64,000 nt of DNA from Microbacterium sp. LWH13-1.2 (lineage in GTDB: Bacteria; Actinomycetota; Actinomycetes; Actinomycetales; Microbacteriaceae): the NCBI RefSeq assembly GCF_038397735.1, contig NZ_CP151635.1, positions 1,488,001 to 1,552,000 on the forward strand, written 5' to 3'. Of this stretch, positions 1-8,571 are shown piece after piece. Numbering within the stretch: the stretch's first letter is position 1; every line of letters starts with the position of its first letter. The notes beneath the pieces are model-generated. The model searched no databases. It saw only the letters and a list, made by a program, of their open reading frames with translations, and was not told the DNA's origin. Both the position numbers and the translations under genes were made by a program.

Positions 1-723
1 GACGGCGGTCTGCAGCGCGACCGCCCCGCCCATCGACCAGCCCATCAGGATCACGCGGTCAGCGCCGTGGCGCAGCGCGTACGAGATGGCGGCATCGACA
101 TCACGCCATTCGGATGCTCCGAGGGCGTACGCTCCGCTGCGACTGCGGGGCGCCTCACCGTCGTTCCGGTAGGACACGACGAGGTTCGGGAAGCCGGCCG
201 CGTGCAGCACAGGCACCGCACGAAGGCATTCGGCGCGTGTGACACCTCGGCCGTGCACCTGGATGACCCAGGTCGACGACTCGGCCGGAAAGAACCATGC
301 CGGACACGGTCCGGCGGGCGATCCGATGAGCACGTTCTCCCACCGGAGGTGCAGCTCGCTCGGGGTGGCGTAGTACCAGCCGCTGAACGCGGCATCGCGG
401 TCGACTCGAGCCCCTGGTTCGATCTGCGTCAACAGCTTGCGACGCACGGTCGTGGCGTCGGCGCTCAGCACCGCCCCCAGCTTGACGTAGCCGTAGGTGC
501 CCGACGTGAACAGCCCGTAGCGGCCCGGCAGCTCGGTGTCGCGCGTGCGGGTGAGTTCGATCGTCTGGGCGCCCGTGTCCACGGCGAGGATCTCGGCATC
601 CGCGGGGCGTTTCGCCGGGATCACCACGCGCCTGGCGATGCTGAGCACGAGCAGAGCCATCGCCGCCCCGAGCGCGAGCAGTGCAGGGACAAGGAGCGCA
701 ACGGCGTGCCTGAGACTCTTCAT
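1..723 (-). CDS. Alpha/beta hydrolase, membrane-anchored (3' end outside window)
   Basis: Only the first 241 codons are present; the gene runs off the left edge. Residues about 5-30 form one hydrophobic signal-anchor helix. A hydrolase fold begins near residue 150, with an HGRG oxyanion-type motif at 157-160 and a nucleophile elbow GWSMGG at 228-233 (Ser230). This is typical of serine hydrolases of the peptidase S9/S15-like or esterase type. The catalytic Asp and His would lie beyond the window, so activity cannot be judged. Residues 40-150 match nothing I recognise. The ATG is preceded by an AGGAAG ribosome site and a possible -10 (TAGAGT) that overlaps the one for the divergent DUF3000 gene. 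The substrate is unknown. Confidence 0.8.
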   Translation of the reverse strand, partial: MKSLRHAVALLVPALLALGAAMALLVLSIARRVVIPAKRPADAEILAVDTGAQTIELTRTRDTELPGRYGLFTSGTYGYVKLGAVLSADATTVRRKLLTQIEPGARVDRDAAFSGWYYATPSELHLRWENVLIGSPAGPCPAWFFPAESSTWVIQVHGRGVTRAECLRAVPVLHAAGFPNLVVSYRNDGEAPRSRSGAYALGASEWRDVDAAISYALRHGADRVILMGWSMGGAVALQTAV

Positions 724-732
724 CGCTTCCTG

Positions 733-738
733 ACTCTA
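733..738 (-). promoter_or_regulatory. Candidate -10 TAGAGT of the alpha/beta hydrolase gene
   Basis: On the minus strand TAGAGT lies 9 nt before the ATG. It shares its TA dinucleotide with the TAGCCT of the opposite strand, so the two divergent genes may use one melted site. Confidence 0.4.
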
Positions 739-742
739 GCCT
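737..742 (+). promoter_or_regulatory. Candidate leaderless -10 (TAGCCT) of DUF3000 gene
   Basis: TAGCCT ends exactly 6 nt before the GTG at 749 and no Shine-Dalgarno is visible. This is the geometry expected when transcription starts at the start codon. Confidence 0.55.
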
Positions 743-748
743 GTTGCC

Positions 749-1330
749 GTGACCGCACACCCCGATGCCGGGACGATCTTCGACGCCGCAGTGGCCGAGC
801 TGCGTGATATCGCGTTCCGCGCGGACATCACGATCCGTGAGATCCCCACCCCTCAAGGCCTCGCCCCGCACGCCCTCGCGCTCGCCGCCGACGTCCGTCC
901 GGACGACGAGGGAGAGTCCGCCTACGGAACCGGCCGGTTCGTGCTGCTGCACGATCCGGACACGCCTTCCGCATGGGACGGAGCGTGGCGGATCGTGATC
1001 TTCGCCCAGGCGCCGCTCGAGACCGAGATCGGAACCGACCCGCTTCTCGCGGACGTGACATGGTCGTGGCTGGTCGACGCGCTGGACTCCCGAGGCGCCG
1101 GATACCACTCCGCATCCGGCACGTCGACCAAGACGCTCTCGAAGGGCTTCGGCGGCCTCGCGGACGAAGGCGACGGCGCCCAGATAGAATTGAGGGCGTC
1201 CTGGACACCCGAAGGCCCCTTCACACCCCACGTCGAAGCATGGGTCGAACTGGTCGGAATGCTGGCGGGTCTTCCGCCCGGTTCCGAGGGCATCGCCGTG
1301 ATCGGCGCGCGAAAGGCAGCACGTGACTGA
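749..1330 (+). CDS. DUF3000 family protein
   Basis: A 193-residue soluble protein with no signal peptide or membrane segment, recognisable as the actinobacterial DUF3000 family by its overall sequence (N-terminal FDAAVAELRDI, central WRIVIFAQAPLETEIG, W-rich WSWLVDAL). The function of the family is unknown. The GTG start has no ribosome site but a TAGCCT -10 six bases upstream, so it is probably leaderless. It overlaps the next gene by 8 nt, which points to cotranscription and translational coupling with the RNase D-like exonuclease. The DUF3000/RNase D pairing is one I associate with Actinobacteria in general, so a role linked to RNA metabolism is possible but not shown. Confidence 0.85.
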   Translation: MTAHPDAGTIFDAAVAELRDIAFRADITIREIPTPQGLAPHALALAADVRPDDEGESAYGTGRFVLLHDPDTPSAWDGAWRIVIFAQAPLETEIGTDPLLADVTWSWLVDALDSRGAGYHSASGTSTKTLSKGFGGLADEGDGAQIELRASWTPEGPFTPHVEAWVELVGMLAGLPPGSEGIAVIGARKAARD

Positions 1331-2516
1331 ATACTCCGTGATCTCCGACGTCTCGGAGTTCCGTGCGGCATGCGCCGCGCTGGCCGCAGGCACAGGCCCT
1401 GTCGCCGTCGACGTCGAGCGGGCATCCGGATTCCGATACTCGCAGCGCGCGTACCTCGTGCAGGTGTTCCGCAGGGATGCGGGGGTCTTCCTCTTCGACC
1501 CGCCGCCGCTCGGCGACTTCAGCCCGCTTCAGGAGGCGATCGGCGACGTGCAGTGGATCTTCCACGCCGCGAGTCAAGATCTCCCGTCGCTGCGCGAACT
1601 CGATCTGCTTCCTCGCTCGATCTTCGACACCGAGCTCGCCTCGCGTCTGCTCGGACACGAACGCGTCGGTCTCGCCGCCGTGGTCGAGAACACCCTGGGC
1701 ATCACTCTCAAGAAGGAGCACTCGGCCGCGGACTGGTCGACGAGGCCGCTCCCCGCAGCCTGGCTCGAATACGCGGCACTCGATGTGCTGCATCTGATCG
1801 ACGTGTACGAGGCGCTCCAGGCCGAGCTCGAGGAGCAGGGCAAGACCGAGTACGCGGCAGAGGAGTTCGCCGCGACGCTCACGCGCCTCCCCAAGCCGCC
1901 GCGCGAAGACCCCTGGCGCCGACTGAGCGGGCTCCACCAGGTTCGCGGCGCCCGCAACCTCGCCGTCGCCCGATCGCTCTGGCAGGCACGGGAGGCCTTC
2001 GCGCAGGATCAGGATGTCTCCCCCGGTCGCCTGGTCCCCGATCGCTCGTTGATCGCCGCGGTCCTCGCGAACCCGCAGAGCAAGCAGGCGCTCGCGGGAG
2101 TCAAGGACTTCCAGGGTCGAGCCAGCCGCACGCAGCTCGACCGGTGGTGGCAGGCGTTCGTCGATGGGCGCGCGACCGAGGAGCTTCCACGCGAACGCGT
2201 CCCCAGCGATGCGCTGCCACCCCCTCGTGCGTGGTCGGACCGCAACCCCGAGGCCGATGCGCGGCTTAAGGCCGCACGCCCCGTGATCGAGGCGACGGCA
2301 GAGGAACTGGGGATGCCGACCGAGAACCTGCTGACCCCCGACTACCTCCGTCGCGTGGCCTGGGATGTGCCGGGCACGACCCCCGAGGCCATCGGAGATG
2401 CCCTCGCGGCGCTCGGCGCACGCCCGTGGCAGATTGCACAGACCGCACAGAAGATCGCCGACGCCTTTGTAGAAGCAGCGCAAACGCCCGACGAGACGCC
2501 GCCGCCCGCTTCGTAG
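1323..2516 (+). CDS. RNase D-like 3'-5' exonuclease with HRDC domain
   Basis: A 397-residue protein. The DEDD exonuclease core occupies about residues 10-180: Exo I has VAVDVERASG (Asp and Glu ligands), Exo II the WIFHAASQDL segment with its Asp, Exo III YAALDVLHLID. An HRDC nucleic-acid-binding domain follows at about 215-300 (VARSLWQAREAFA). The family trims the 3' ends of structured RNAs, in E. coli tRNA precursors. It starts on GTG inside the end of the DUF3000 gene. The length is normal for actinobacterial RNase D homologues. The last 80 residues form a second helical region, seen in many RNase D proteins as a further HRDC-like repeat. Confidence 0.88.
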   Translation: MTEYSVISDVSEFRAACAALAAGTGPVAVDVERASGFRYSQRAYLVQVFRRDAGVFLFDPPPLGDFSPLQEAIGDVQWIFHAASQDLPSLRELDLLPRSIFDTELASRLLGHERVGLAAVVENTLGITLKKEHSAADWSTRPLPAAWLEYAALDVLHLIDVYEALQAELEEQGKTEYAAEEFAATLTRLPKPPREDPWRRLSGLHQVRGARNLAVARSLWQAREAFAQDQDVSPGRLVPDRSLIAAVLANPQSKQALAGVKDFQGRASRTQLDRWWQAFVDGRATEELPRERVPSDALPPPRAWSDRNPEADARLKAARPVIEATAEELGMPTENLLTPDYLRRVAWDVPGTTPEAIGDALAALGARPWQIAQTAQKIADAFVEAAQTPDETPPPAS

Positions 2517-2589
2517 GTTCGACCCAACCGATTCCTCCCGGTTTCCGGCCCTCCCTAAACTGAGGCCACCGCACAAACTTGGAGGCAGA

Positions 2590-3795
2590 GTGGCCGAGAT
2601 CTCGGACGTCTTCTTCGTCGATGGAGTGCGCACCCCCTTCGGGCGCGCCGGCGAAAAGGGCATGTACTGGAACACCCGCGCAGATGACCTCGCCGTGAAG
2701 GCGACCATCGGCCTGATGGAGCGGAACGCAGCCGTCCCTGCTGATCGCATCGACGACGTCGCCATCGCCGCGACGAGCCAGACGGGAGACCAGGGCCTCA
2801 CCCTCGGCCGCTCGGTGGCGATCCTCGCCGGGCTTCCGCAGACGGTTCCCGGCCTCGCCGTGGAGCGCATGTGCGCGGGAGCGATGACCAGCGTCACGAC
2901 GATGGGAGCATCGATCGGTGTGGGTATGTACGACTTCGCCCTCGCCGGCGGCGTCGAGCACATGGGCCACCACCCGATCGGCGGCAACGCCGACCCCAAC
3001 CCCCGGTTCGTCGCGGAGCGCATGGTCGACCCCGGCGCCCTGAACATGGGTGTCACGGCCGAGCGCATCTTCGACCGCTTCCCACACCTGACGAAGGAGC
3101 GCTCCGACCGGTTCGGCATGCTGAGCCAGCACAAGGTGCAGGCGGCGTACGACGCCGGCAAGATCCAGCCCGATCTCGTCTCCGTCGCGATCAAGAGCGC
3201 CGACGGAGCGTGGGGCCTGGCCACCGAGGATGAGGGCCGACGACCGCAGACGACGATGGAAGACCTCGCGGCGCTCAAGACCCCGTTCCGACCGCACGGT
3301 CGTGTGACCGCAGGCACATCGTCGCCCCTCACCGACGGCGCGACGATGTCGCTGCTCGCTGGTGGCGGTGCGGTGAAGGAATTCGGCCTCGCCCCGAAGA
3401 TGCGCATGGTGTCGTTCGCCTTCGCGGGCGTCCAGCCCGAGATCATGGGCATCGGCCCGATCCCCTCGACCGAGAAGGCACTGAAGAAGGCCGGGCTCAC
3501 GATCGCCGACATCGGCCTGTTCGAGCTCAACGAGGCCTTCGCGATCCAGGTCATCTCGCTGCTCGACCACTTCGGTATCGCTGATGACGACCCCCGGGTC
3601 AACCAGTGGGGCGGCGCCATCGCACTCGGACACCCGCTCGCGGCATCCGGTGTGCGTCTGATGATCCAGCTCGCGGCGCAGTTCGCCGAGCGTCCCGACG
3701 TGCGCTACGGCCTGACCGCGATGTGCGTCGGTCTCGGCCAGGGCGGCTCCGTCATCTGGGAGAACCCGCACTTCGACGGCAAGAAGAGGAAGTAA
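2590..3795 (+). CDS. fadA: Thiolase, acetyl-CoA C-acyltransferase (beta-oxidation)
   Basis: A 401-residue thiolase. The nucleophilic Cys is in ERMCAGAMTS (Cys95), the NEAFA motif lies near 315, the GHPLAASG histidine near 345, and the second catalytic Cys in CVGLGQGGS near 378. It catalyses thiolytic cleavage of 3-ketoacyl-CoA to acetyl-CoA and a shortened acyl-CoA in the cytosol. The GTG start is preceded by GGAGG at 2581-2585. A TAAACT at 2556-2561 could be the -10. Six bases separate it from the multifunctional hydratase/dehydrogenase, so the two form one operon and likely one complex, as in other FadBA systems. A biosynthetic thiolase is less likely given this partner. Confidence 0.93.
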   Translation: MAEISDVFFVDGVRTPFGRAGEKGMYWNTRADDLAVKATIGLMERNAAVPADRIDDVAIAATSQTGDQGLTLGRSVAILAGLPQTVPGLAVERMCAGAMTSVTTMGASIGVGMYDFALAGGVEHMGHHPIGGNADPNPRFVAERMVDPGALNMGVTAERIFDRFPHLTKERSDRFGMLSQHKVQAAYDAGKIQPDLVSVAIKSADGAWGLATEDEGRRPQTTMEDLAALKTPFRPHGRVTAGTSSPLTDGATMSLLAGGGAVKEFGLAPKMRMVSFAFAGVQPEIMGIGPIPSTEKALKKAGLTIADIGLFELNEAFAIQVISLLDHFGIADDDPRVNQWGGAIALGHPLAASGVRLMIQLAAQFAERPDVRYGLTAMCVGLGQGGSVIWENPHFDGKKRK

Positions 3796-3801
3796 GCGCC
3801 G

Positions 3802-5961
3802 ATGGCACACTCGATTTCCGAACAGTACGCGAACGTCGACTTCTCCCCCATCCAAGCTCTCACCGACGACGAGGTGATCACGCACTCTCCTGTGCGCGAC
3901 ATCCGTCTCGCCTCGGGCAAGGTCCTCGCCCTGATCACGCTCGACAACGGACGCGACCACACTCGTCCGAACACCCTCGGCCCGGCGACCCTCACCGCTC
4001 TCGGCGACACGCTCGACGGCCTCGCCGCTCGCGCGGCCGTCGGAGAGATCCAGGCCGTCGGCATCACCGGCAAGCAGTACATCCTGGCCGCCGGGGCCGA
4101 TCTCTCGGACATCAGCAAGGTCGGCTCGCGTGACAACGCGCGCCTGATCGCGCAGCTCGGCCACAAGGTGCTGGGCAAGTTCGGCGAGCTCGGCGTTCCG
4201 TCCTTCGCGTTCGTGAACGGGCTGGCGCTCGGCGGCGGCCTCGAAATCGCGCTCAACTCCAGCTACCGCACGGTCGACGCGTCCGCCGCGGCGATCGCGC
4301 TTCCCGAGGTCTTCCTGGGCATCATCCCCGGCTGGGGCGGCGCCTACCTGCTGCCGAACCTGATCGGAATCGAGAACGCCCTCGAAGTCGTCATCTCGAA
4401 CCCGCTCAAGCAGAACCGGATGCTGAAGCCGCAGCAGGCCTTCGATCTGGGCATCGTCGACGCGATCTTCCCCGCAGCGAACTACCTCGAGAACTCGCTG
4501 GCCTGGGCCGACGCCGTGCTCGGCGGCAAGAAGGTCGAGCGCAAGAACGAGCCGGGCAAGATCGAGCGACTCACCAAGTGGCCGATCGCCATCAAGATGG
4601 CGCGCGGCATGCTCGAGTCGAAGATCGGCACCGTTCCGAAGTCGCCGTACGCCGCGCTCGAGCTGCTCGACAGGGCGAAGAGCGGCACCAAGGCCGAAGG
4701 CTTCGCGCGCGAGGATGAAACACTCGCCGAACTCGTGACGGGCGACCAGTTCGCGGCATCCATGTACGCGTTCGATCTCGTGCAGAAGCGTGCGAAGCGG
4801 CCCGTCGGCGCACCCGACAAGGCCCTCGCCAAGAAGGTCACCAAGGTCGGCATCATCGGCGCGGGGCTCATGGCGAGCCAGTTCGCGCTGCTGTTCGTGC
4901 GCAAGCTGCAGGTGCCGGTGCTGATCACCGACCTCGACCAGGCGCGAGTCGACAAAGGCGTGGCCTACATCCACGAGGAGATCGGCAAGCTCGAGAGCAA
5001 GGGTCGCCTGGATGCGGACTCCGCGAACAAGCTTCGAGCGCTCGTCACCGGCACGACCGACAAGAGCCTGTACGCAGACTGCGACTTCGTCATCGAGGCC
5101 GTGTTCGAAGAGGTCGGCGTCAAGCAGCAGGTGTTCGGCGAGATCGAGAAGATCATCGCCGAAGACGCGATCCTGGCGACCAACACCTCATCGCTCTCGG
5201 TCGAGGAGATCGGCGCGGAGCTCGCTCACCCCGAGCGTCTCGTCGGCTTCCACTTCTTCAACCCGGTCGCGGTGATGCCGCTGATCGAGATCGTGAAGAC
5301 GCCCGTCACCTCCGAGGGGGCGCTCTCGACCGCGTTCGTCGTCGCGAAGAATCTGGGCAAGAACGCGGTGCTCACCGCGGATGCTCCCGGGTTCGTGGTG
5401 AATCGCCTGCTGGCCAAGGTCATGGGCGAGGCAGCTCGCGCGGTGTACGAAGGCACTCCGATCACCGATGTCGAGAAGGCCTTCGCACCGCTCGGACTGC
5501 CGATGGGACCCTTCCAGCTGATCGACCTGGTCGGGTGGAAGGTCGCAGCCCACGTGCAGGACACTATGGCGCACGCGTTCCCGGAGCGCTTCTACGCGAA
5601 CGAGAACTTCCACGCTCTCGCGGAGCTCGACGCCGTGATCGAGAAGGACAAGGGCGGTCGGGTCACAGGCTGGACGAAGCAGGCCGAGAAGCTGCTGAAG
5701 CCTGCCGTCGGCAAGACGCCCGCGTCGGCCGAGACGATCCTGCAGCGGGTGCAGGACGGTCTCGCGAGCGAGATCAAGCTCATGCTCGATGAGGGGGTAG
5801 TGCCCGAGGTCGAGGACATCGACCTGTGCCTCATCCTCGGCGCCGGCTGGCCCTTCATCGACGGTGGGGCCTCGCCCTACCTCGACCGCGAGGGCGCCTC
5901 GGAGCGCGCCTTCGGCGGAGAGTTCCACACCCCGCAGATCCGAGGTATCGAGAACCGCTGA
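3802..5961 (+). CDS. fadB: 3-hydroxyacyl-CoA dehydrogenase / enoyl-CoA hydratase fusion
   Basis: A 719-residue multifunctional beta-oxidation alpha subunit. The N-terminal crotonase domain (about 20-300) shows the GITGKQYILAAGADL oxyanion region, ALGGGLEIAL, and PEVFLGIIPGWGG with the catalytic Glu. The Rossmann NAD domain starts near 350 with VGIIGAGLMAS (GxGxxxS/G), followed by the VGFHFFNPVAVMPL dehydrogenase signature with its catalytic His and a C-terminal 3HCDH region. It hydrates trans-2-enoyl-CoA and oxidises the 3-hydroxy intermediate, feeding the thiolase encoded just upstream. Gene order thiolase-then-fusion and the 719-residue length are typical of actinobacterial fatty acid oxidation operons. 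A strong hairpin follows the stop. Confidence 0.93.
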   Translation: MAHSISEQYANVDFSPIQALTDDEVITHSPVRDIRLASGKVLALITLDNGRDHTRPNTLGPATLTALGDTLDGLAARAAVGEIQAVGITGKQYILAAGADLSDISKVGSRDNARLIAQLGHKVLGKFGELGVPSFAFVNGLALGGGLEIALNSSYRTVDASAAAIALPEVFLGIIPGWGGAYLLPNLIGIENALEVVISNPLKQNRMLKPQQAFDLGIVDAIFPAANYLENSLAWADAVLGGKKVERKNEPGKIERLTKWPIAIKMARGMLESKIGTVPKSPYAALELLDRAKSGTKAEGFAREDETLAELVTGDQFAASMYAFDLVQKRAKRPVGAPDKALAKKVTKVGIIGAGLMASQFALLFVRKLQVPVLITDLDQARVDKGVAYIHEEIGKLESKGRLDADSANKLRALVTGTTDKSLYADCDFVIEAVFEEVGVKQQVFGEIEKIIAEDAILATNTSSLSVEEIGAELAHPERLVGFHFFNPVAVMPLIEIVKTPVTSEGALSTAFVVAKNLGKNAVLTADAPGFVVNRLLAKVMGEAARAVYEGTPITDVEKAFAPLGLPMGPFQLIDLVGWKVAAHVQDTMAHAFPERFYANENFHALAELDAVIEKDKGGRVTGWTKQAEKLLKPAVGKTPASAETILQRVQDGLASEIKLMLDEGVVPEVEDIDLCLILGAGWPFIDGGASPYLDREGASERAFGGEFHTPQIRGIENR

Positions 5962-5971
5962 TCGGAAGCAT

Positions 5972-6004
5972 CGAAGGGGGTCGCGCTCGGCGCGACCCCC
6001 TTCG
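5972..6004. terminator. Bidirectional hairpin terminator between fadB and GMC oxidoreductase
   Basis: Two 13-14 bp perfect arms (GAAGGGGGTCGCG and its complement) close a 5 nt loop. The hairpin fills the whole gap between the convergent stops. Confidence 0.75.
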
Positions 6005-7663
6005 TCATGTCTGCTGAACGGGACGCTCGTCGTCGTCGCCGGAGCGCGGCCAGAACGACATCGCACGCTCCGCGAGCGCCGTGATCGTGAGCGACGGGTT
6101 CACGCCCGGATTCGCGGGCACAGCCGCCCCATCGACGACGTGCAGCCCCGGATGCCCCCAGACACGGTGGTACAGATCGACGACACCGGTCGCGGGGGAC
6201 TCCGAGATCACCGCGCCGCCGAGGAAATGCGCGGTGAGAGGGATCCCGAAGACCTCGGGCCATGAGCCCCGAGCCTCGGCGGGCACGCCACCGTCCTTCT
6301 GCATGCGCGCGGCGATCGCCACAGCCGCACGGTGCGCCTGCGGCAGATAGCTCGGGTTCGGCTCACCGTGCCCCTGCCTGCTCGTCATCACCAGTCGGCC
6401 GAATCGGCGCCGCAGCGTCAGTGTGAGCGAGTTGTCGACGGTCTGCATGACGAGAGCGATGATGCCGCGTTCGCTCCAGCGCCGGAGAGACCCCATACGC
6501 AGCTGACGAATCGGCGCCCGAAGGAATCGCCCGACGAGACCGCCCAGTCGGCGGCCGAGCGGCACATCTCCGGGTACCAGGATCGACGCCAGCGCGCCCA
6601 TCAGATTCGAGCCCGGCCCGTAGCGCACGTTCTCGACATGGGTGCGCTCGTCGACGTGGAAGGAGGTCGTGATGGCGACGCCCTTCGCGAGGTCGAGAGA
6701 AGTCGGAACCCGGGCCGAGATCGCGCCGTCGAGAGCCTCGGAATTGGTCCTCGTGAGTCGCCCGACAGCGTCCGACACACGGGGAAGAACGCCCGAGTGC
6801 TTCATCCGATGCAGCAGCTGCTGCGTGCCCCAGGTGCCCGCAGCCAGCACGACCTGACCGGCGCGCACGGTGCGGCGATCACGACGCAGCCAGGCACCGC
6901 TGCGCACGCTCGTCACGGCGAACCCGCCGCCCGCCAGCTCGCGCACCTCGGTGACGGTGCGAAGGGGCTCGATCACCGCGCCGCGGCGCTCCGCGAGTGC
7001 GAGGTAGTTCTTCATCAGCGTGTTCTTCGCGCCGACACGGCATCCGACCATGCAGTTGCCGCAGAGCGTGCAGCCCGTGCGATCCGGGCCCTCTCCCTCG
7101 AAGAACGGATCGGGAGTGCGCTCCCCCGGCGTGCCGAACCACACCCCCACGGGAGCACGCCGGAACGTGCTGCCGACACCGAGATCCTCTGCGGCACCGG
7201 CCATGATGCGCTCGACGGGACCGGAATGGGGGTACCGCTCGACCACGCCGAGCATCCGCTTGGCCGTCGCGTAGTGCGGCGAGAGCTCGGCGTCCCAGTT
7301 CGCGAGTGCGCTCCACTGGGAGTCGGTGAAGAACGCTCGCCCGGGCTGATAGAGGGTGTTGGCGTAGTTCAGCGATCCACCGCCGACGCCCGCCCCCGCG
7401 AGGATCATCACGTGCGGCAGACGGTGGATGCGCTGGATGCCGTAGCAGCCGAACGCGGGCGCCCACAGGTAGCGGCGCACGTCCCAGCTGGTCTTCGCGA
7501 AGTCCTCGTCTTCGAAGCGGCGTCCGGCCTCGTAGACCCGCACGCGATATCCCTTCTCGACGAGCCGCAGCGCGGAGACGGATCCCCCGAAGCCCGAGCC
7601 GATCACGATCACGTCCTCGTCGAACGCTGCGCTCTCGCGTGCTTTCCCTCCGCTGTCAGCCAC
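6005..7663 (-). CDS. GMC-family FAD oxidoreductase (cholesterol-oxidase-like)
   Basis: A 552-residue flavoenzyme if it starts on the GTG 8 nt inside the end of the lipid kinase gene; longer frames upstream would overlap that gene by over 100 nt. An FAD-binding VIGSGFGGSVSALRL motif is at the N terminus, the GAGVGGGSLNYAN GMC signature follows, and the C-terminal VDGAAVPANPGVNPSLT segment is the conserved GMC_oxred_C end. A four-cysteine segment, CTLCGNCMVGC, lies in the middle, as in many cholesterol-oxidase-like GMC proteins; whether it binds a cluster is not known. The family oxidises alcohols or sterols. Its position downstream of a lipid kinase and an alkyl-DHAP-synthase-like enzyme suggests a lipid-derived alcohol, but the substrate is not determinable. 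Confidence 0.85.
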   Translation of the reverse strand: MADSGGKARESAAFDEDVIVIGSGFGGSVSALRLVEKGYRVRVYEAGRRFEDEDFAKTSWDVRRYLWAPAFGCYGIQRIHRLPHVMILAGAGVGGGSLNYANTLYQPGRAFFTDSQWSALANWDAELSPHYATAKRMLGVVERYPHSGPVERIMAGAAEDLGVGSTFRRAPVGVWFGTPGERTPDPFFEGEGPDRTGCTLCGNCMVGCRVGAKNTLMKNYLALAERRGAVIEPLRTVTEVRELAGGGFAVTSVRSGAWLRRDRRTVRAGQVVLAAGTWGTQQLLHRMKHSGVLPRVSDAVGRLTRTNSEALDGAISARVPTSLDLAKGVAITTSFHVDERTHVENVRYGPGSNLMGALASILVPGDVPLGRRLGGLVGRFLRAPIRQLRMGSLRRWSERGIIALVMQTVDNSLTLTLRRRFGRLVMTSRQGHGEPNPSYLPQAHRAAVAIAARMQKDGGVPAEARGSWPEVFGIPLTAHFLGGAVISESPATGVVDLYHRVWGHPGLHVVDGAAVPANPGVNPSLTITALAERAMSFWPRSGDDDERPVQQT

Positions 7664-8570
7664 GACCCGTGTCCTTCGCTGCAGGCACCAGGACGGTGAG
7701 CGCGGCCGGGCGGACGCTGACCGTGCACTCGTCCTCGCCGATCCGCTCTCCGTCGGCGTACACGACGAGTCCCGGTGCACTCACCGTCACAGAACGGGCA
7801 CGTCTGTGCGCCACTTCGCGGCGCGTCAGGTGGGCGCCTCGGAGCAGCAGCGGAAACAGCCGCAGCAGACGAAGGCGGCTCAGCGGCGCCACCTGTACGA
7901 GGTCGAGGAGACCGTCGTCGGCTTCCGCGCCGACACACACAGGCATGCCGCCTCCATAGCTCTCGGTGTTGCCGACGGCCACGAGTGTGCCAGGAGCTGC
8001 CACGGCGTCGGAGCCGTCCACGGACACCGTGAACTCCATCGGGCTCAGGCGCAGGAGCTCGATCGCGAGGGCGAGGTAGTAGCGCAGCACGCCGTGAGGC
8101 CAGCGCAGTCGGTTGGTGAGATCGCTGACCTTCGCGTCGAAGCCGAGAGCGGCGATCGTGAGGAAGAGCGCGACTCTGCCTCCGCTGCGCATCTCTCCGA
8201 CGTCGATCGCTCTGGTGACTCCGGAGAGCGCGAGCTCCGCCGCGGCGACCGGGTCGTGGCGAGGAAGGCCCAGGGCCCGTGCGAGGTCGTTCCCCGTGCC
8301 GGCCGGCACGAGCGCGACGGGTACGGAGGCGCCGCAGACCAGGTCGAGGATGCCGGACAGCGTGCCGTCTCCTCCGACGACCACCAGGACTCGAGGCGCT
8401 TCATCGAGAGCCTGCGCCGCGAGCACGAGGCTCGATGCGGCGGAGTGCCCGGTGAACACATGCACGTCCGCGCCGCGAGCCCGCAGATGGGCGAGAGCTG
8501 CGGCTGCCTCGCGCCCGGCGCGTCCCTTGCCAGCGGAGGGATTCGACAGCATGGCGATGTGGTCGCCCAC
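7656..8570 (-). CDS. Diacylglycerol kinase family lipid kinase (YegS/DagK-like)
   Basis: A 304-residue soluble kinase of the DAGK catalytic family. The nucleotide-binding NPSAGKGRAG is at residues 10-19, the glycine-rich catalytic loop VVVGGDGTLSGI near 88-99, and VPAGTGNDLARALGLP near 115. The C-terminal half, with DGxxxG-type ADDGLLDLV and YADGERIGED, is the all-beta lid domain. It phosphorylates a lipid with a free hydroxyl, usually diacylglycerol, to recycle it to phosphatidate. It starts on GTG one base after the stop of the upstream flavoenzyme and overlaps the downstream GMC gene by 8 nt, so the three are one transcript. A second, distinct homologue lies at 52941-53870. Confidence 0.88.
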   Translation of the reverse strand: MGDHIAMLSNPSAGKGRAGREAAAALAHLRARGADVHVFTGHSAASSLVLAAQALDEAPRVLVVVGGDGTLSGILDLVCGASVPVALVPAGTGNDLARALGLPRHDPVAAAELALSGVTRAIDVGEMRSGGRVALFLTIAALGFDAKVSDLTNRLRWPHGVLRYYLALAIELLRLSPMEFTVSVDGSDAVAAPGTLVAVGNTESYGGGMPVCVGAEADDGLLDLVQVAPLSRLRLLRLFPLLLRGAHLTRREVAHRRARSVTVSAPGLVVYADGERIGEDECTVSVRPAALTVLVPAAKDTGRG

Positions 8571-8571
8571 G

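Noticed and set aside
1221..4974. Very long open frames on the minus strand opposite RNase D, fadA and fadB
   Set aside because: High-GC coding DNA opens antisense frames. These translations are Arg/Ala/Glu-rich with no recognisable domain, while the plus-strand proteins are clearly conserved.
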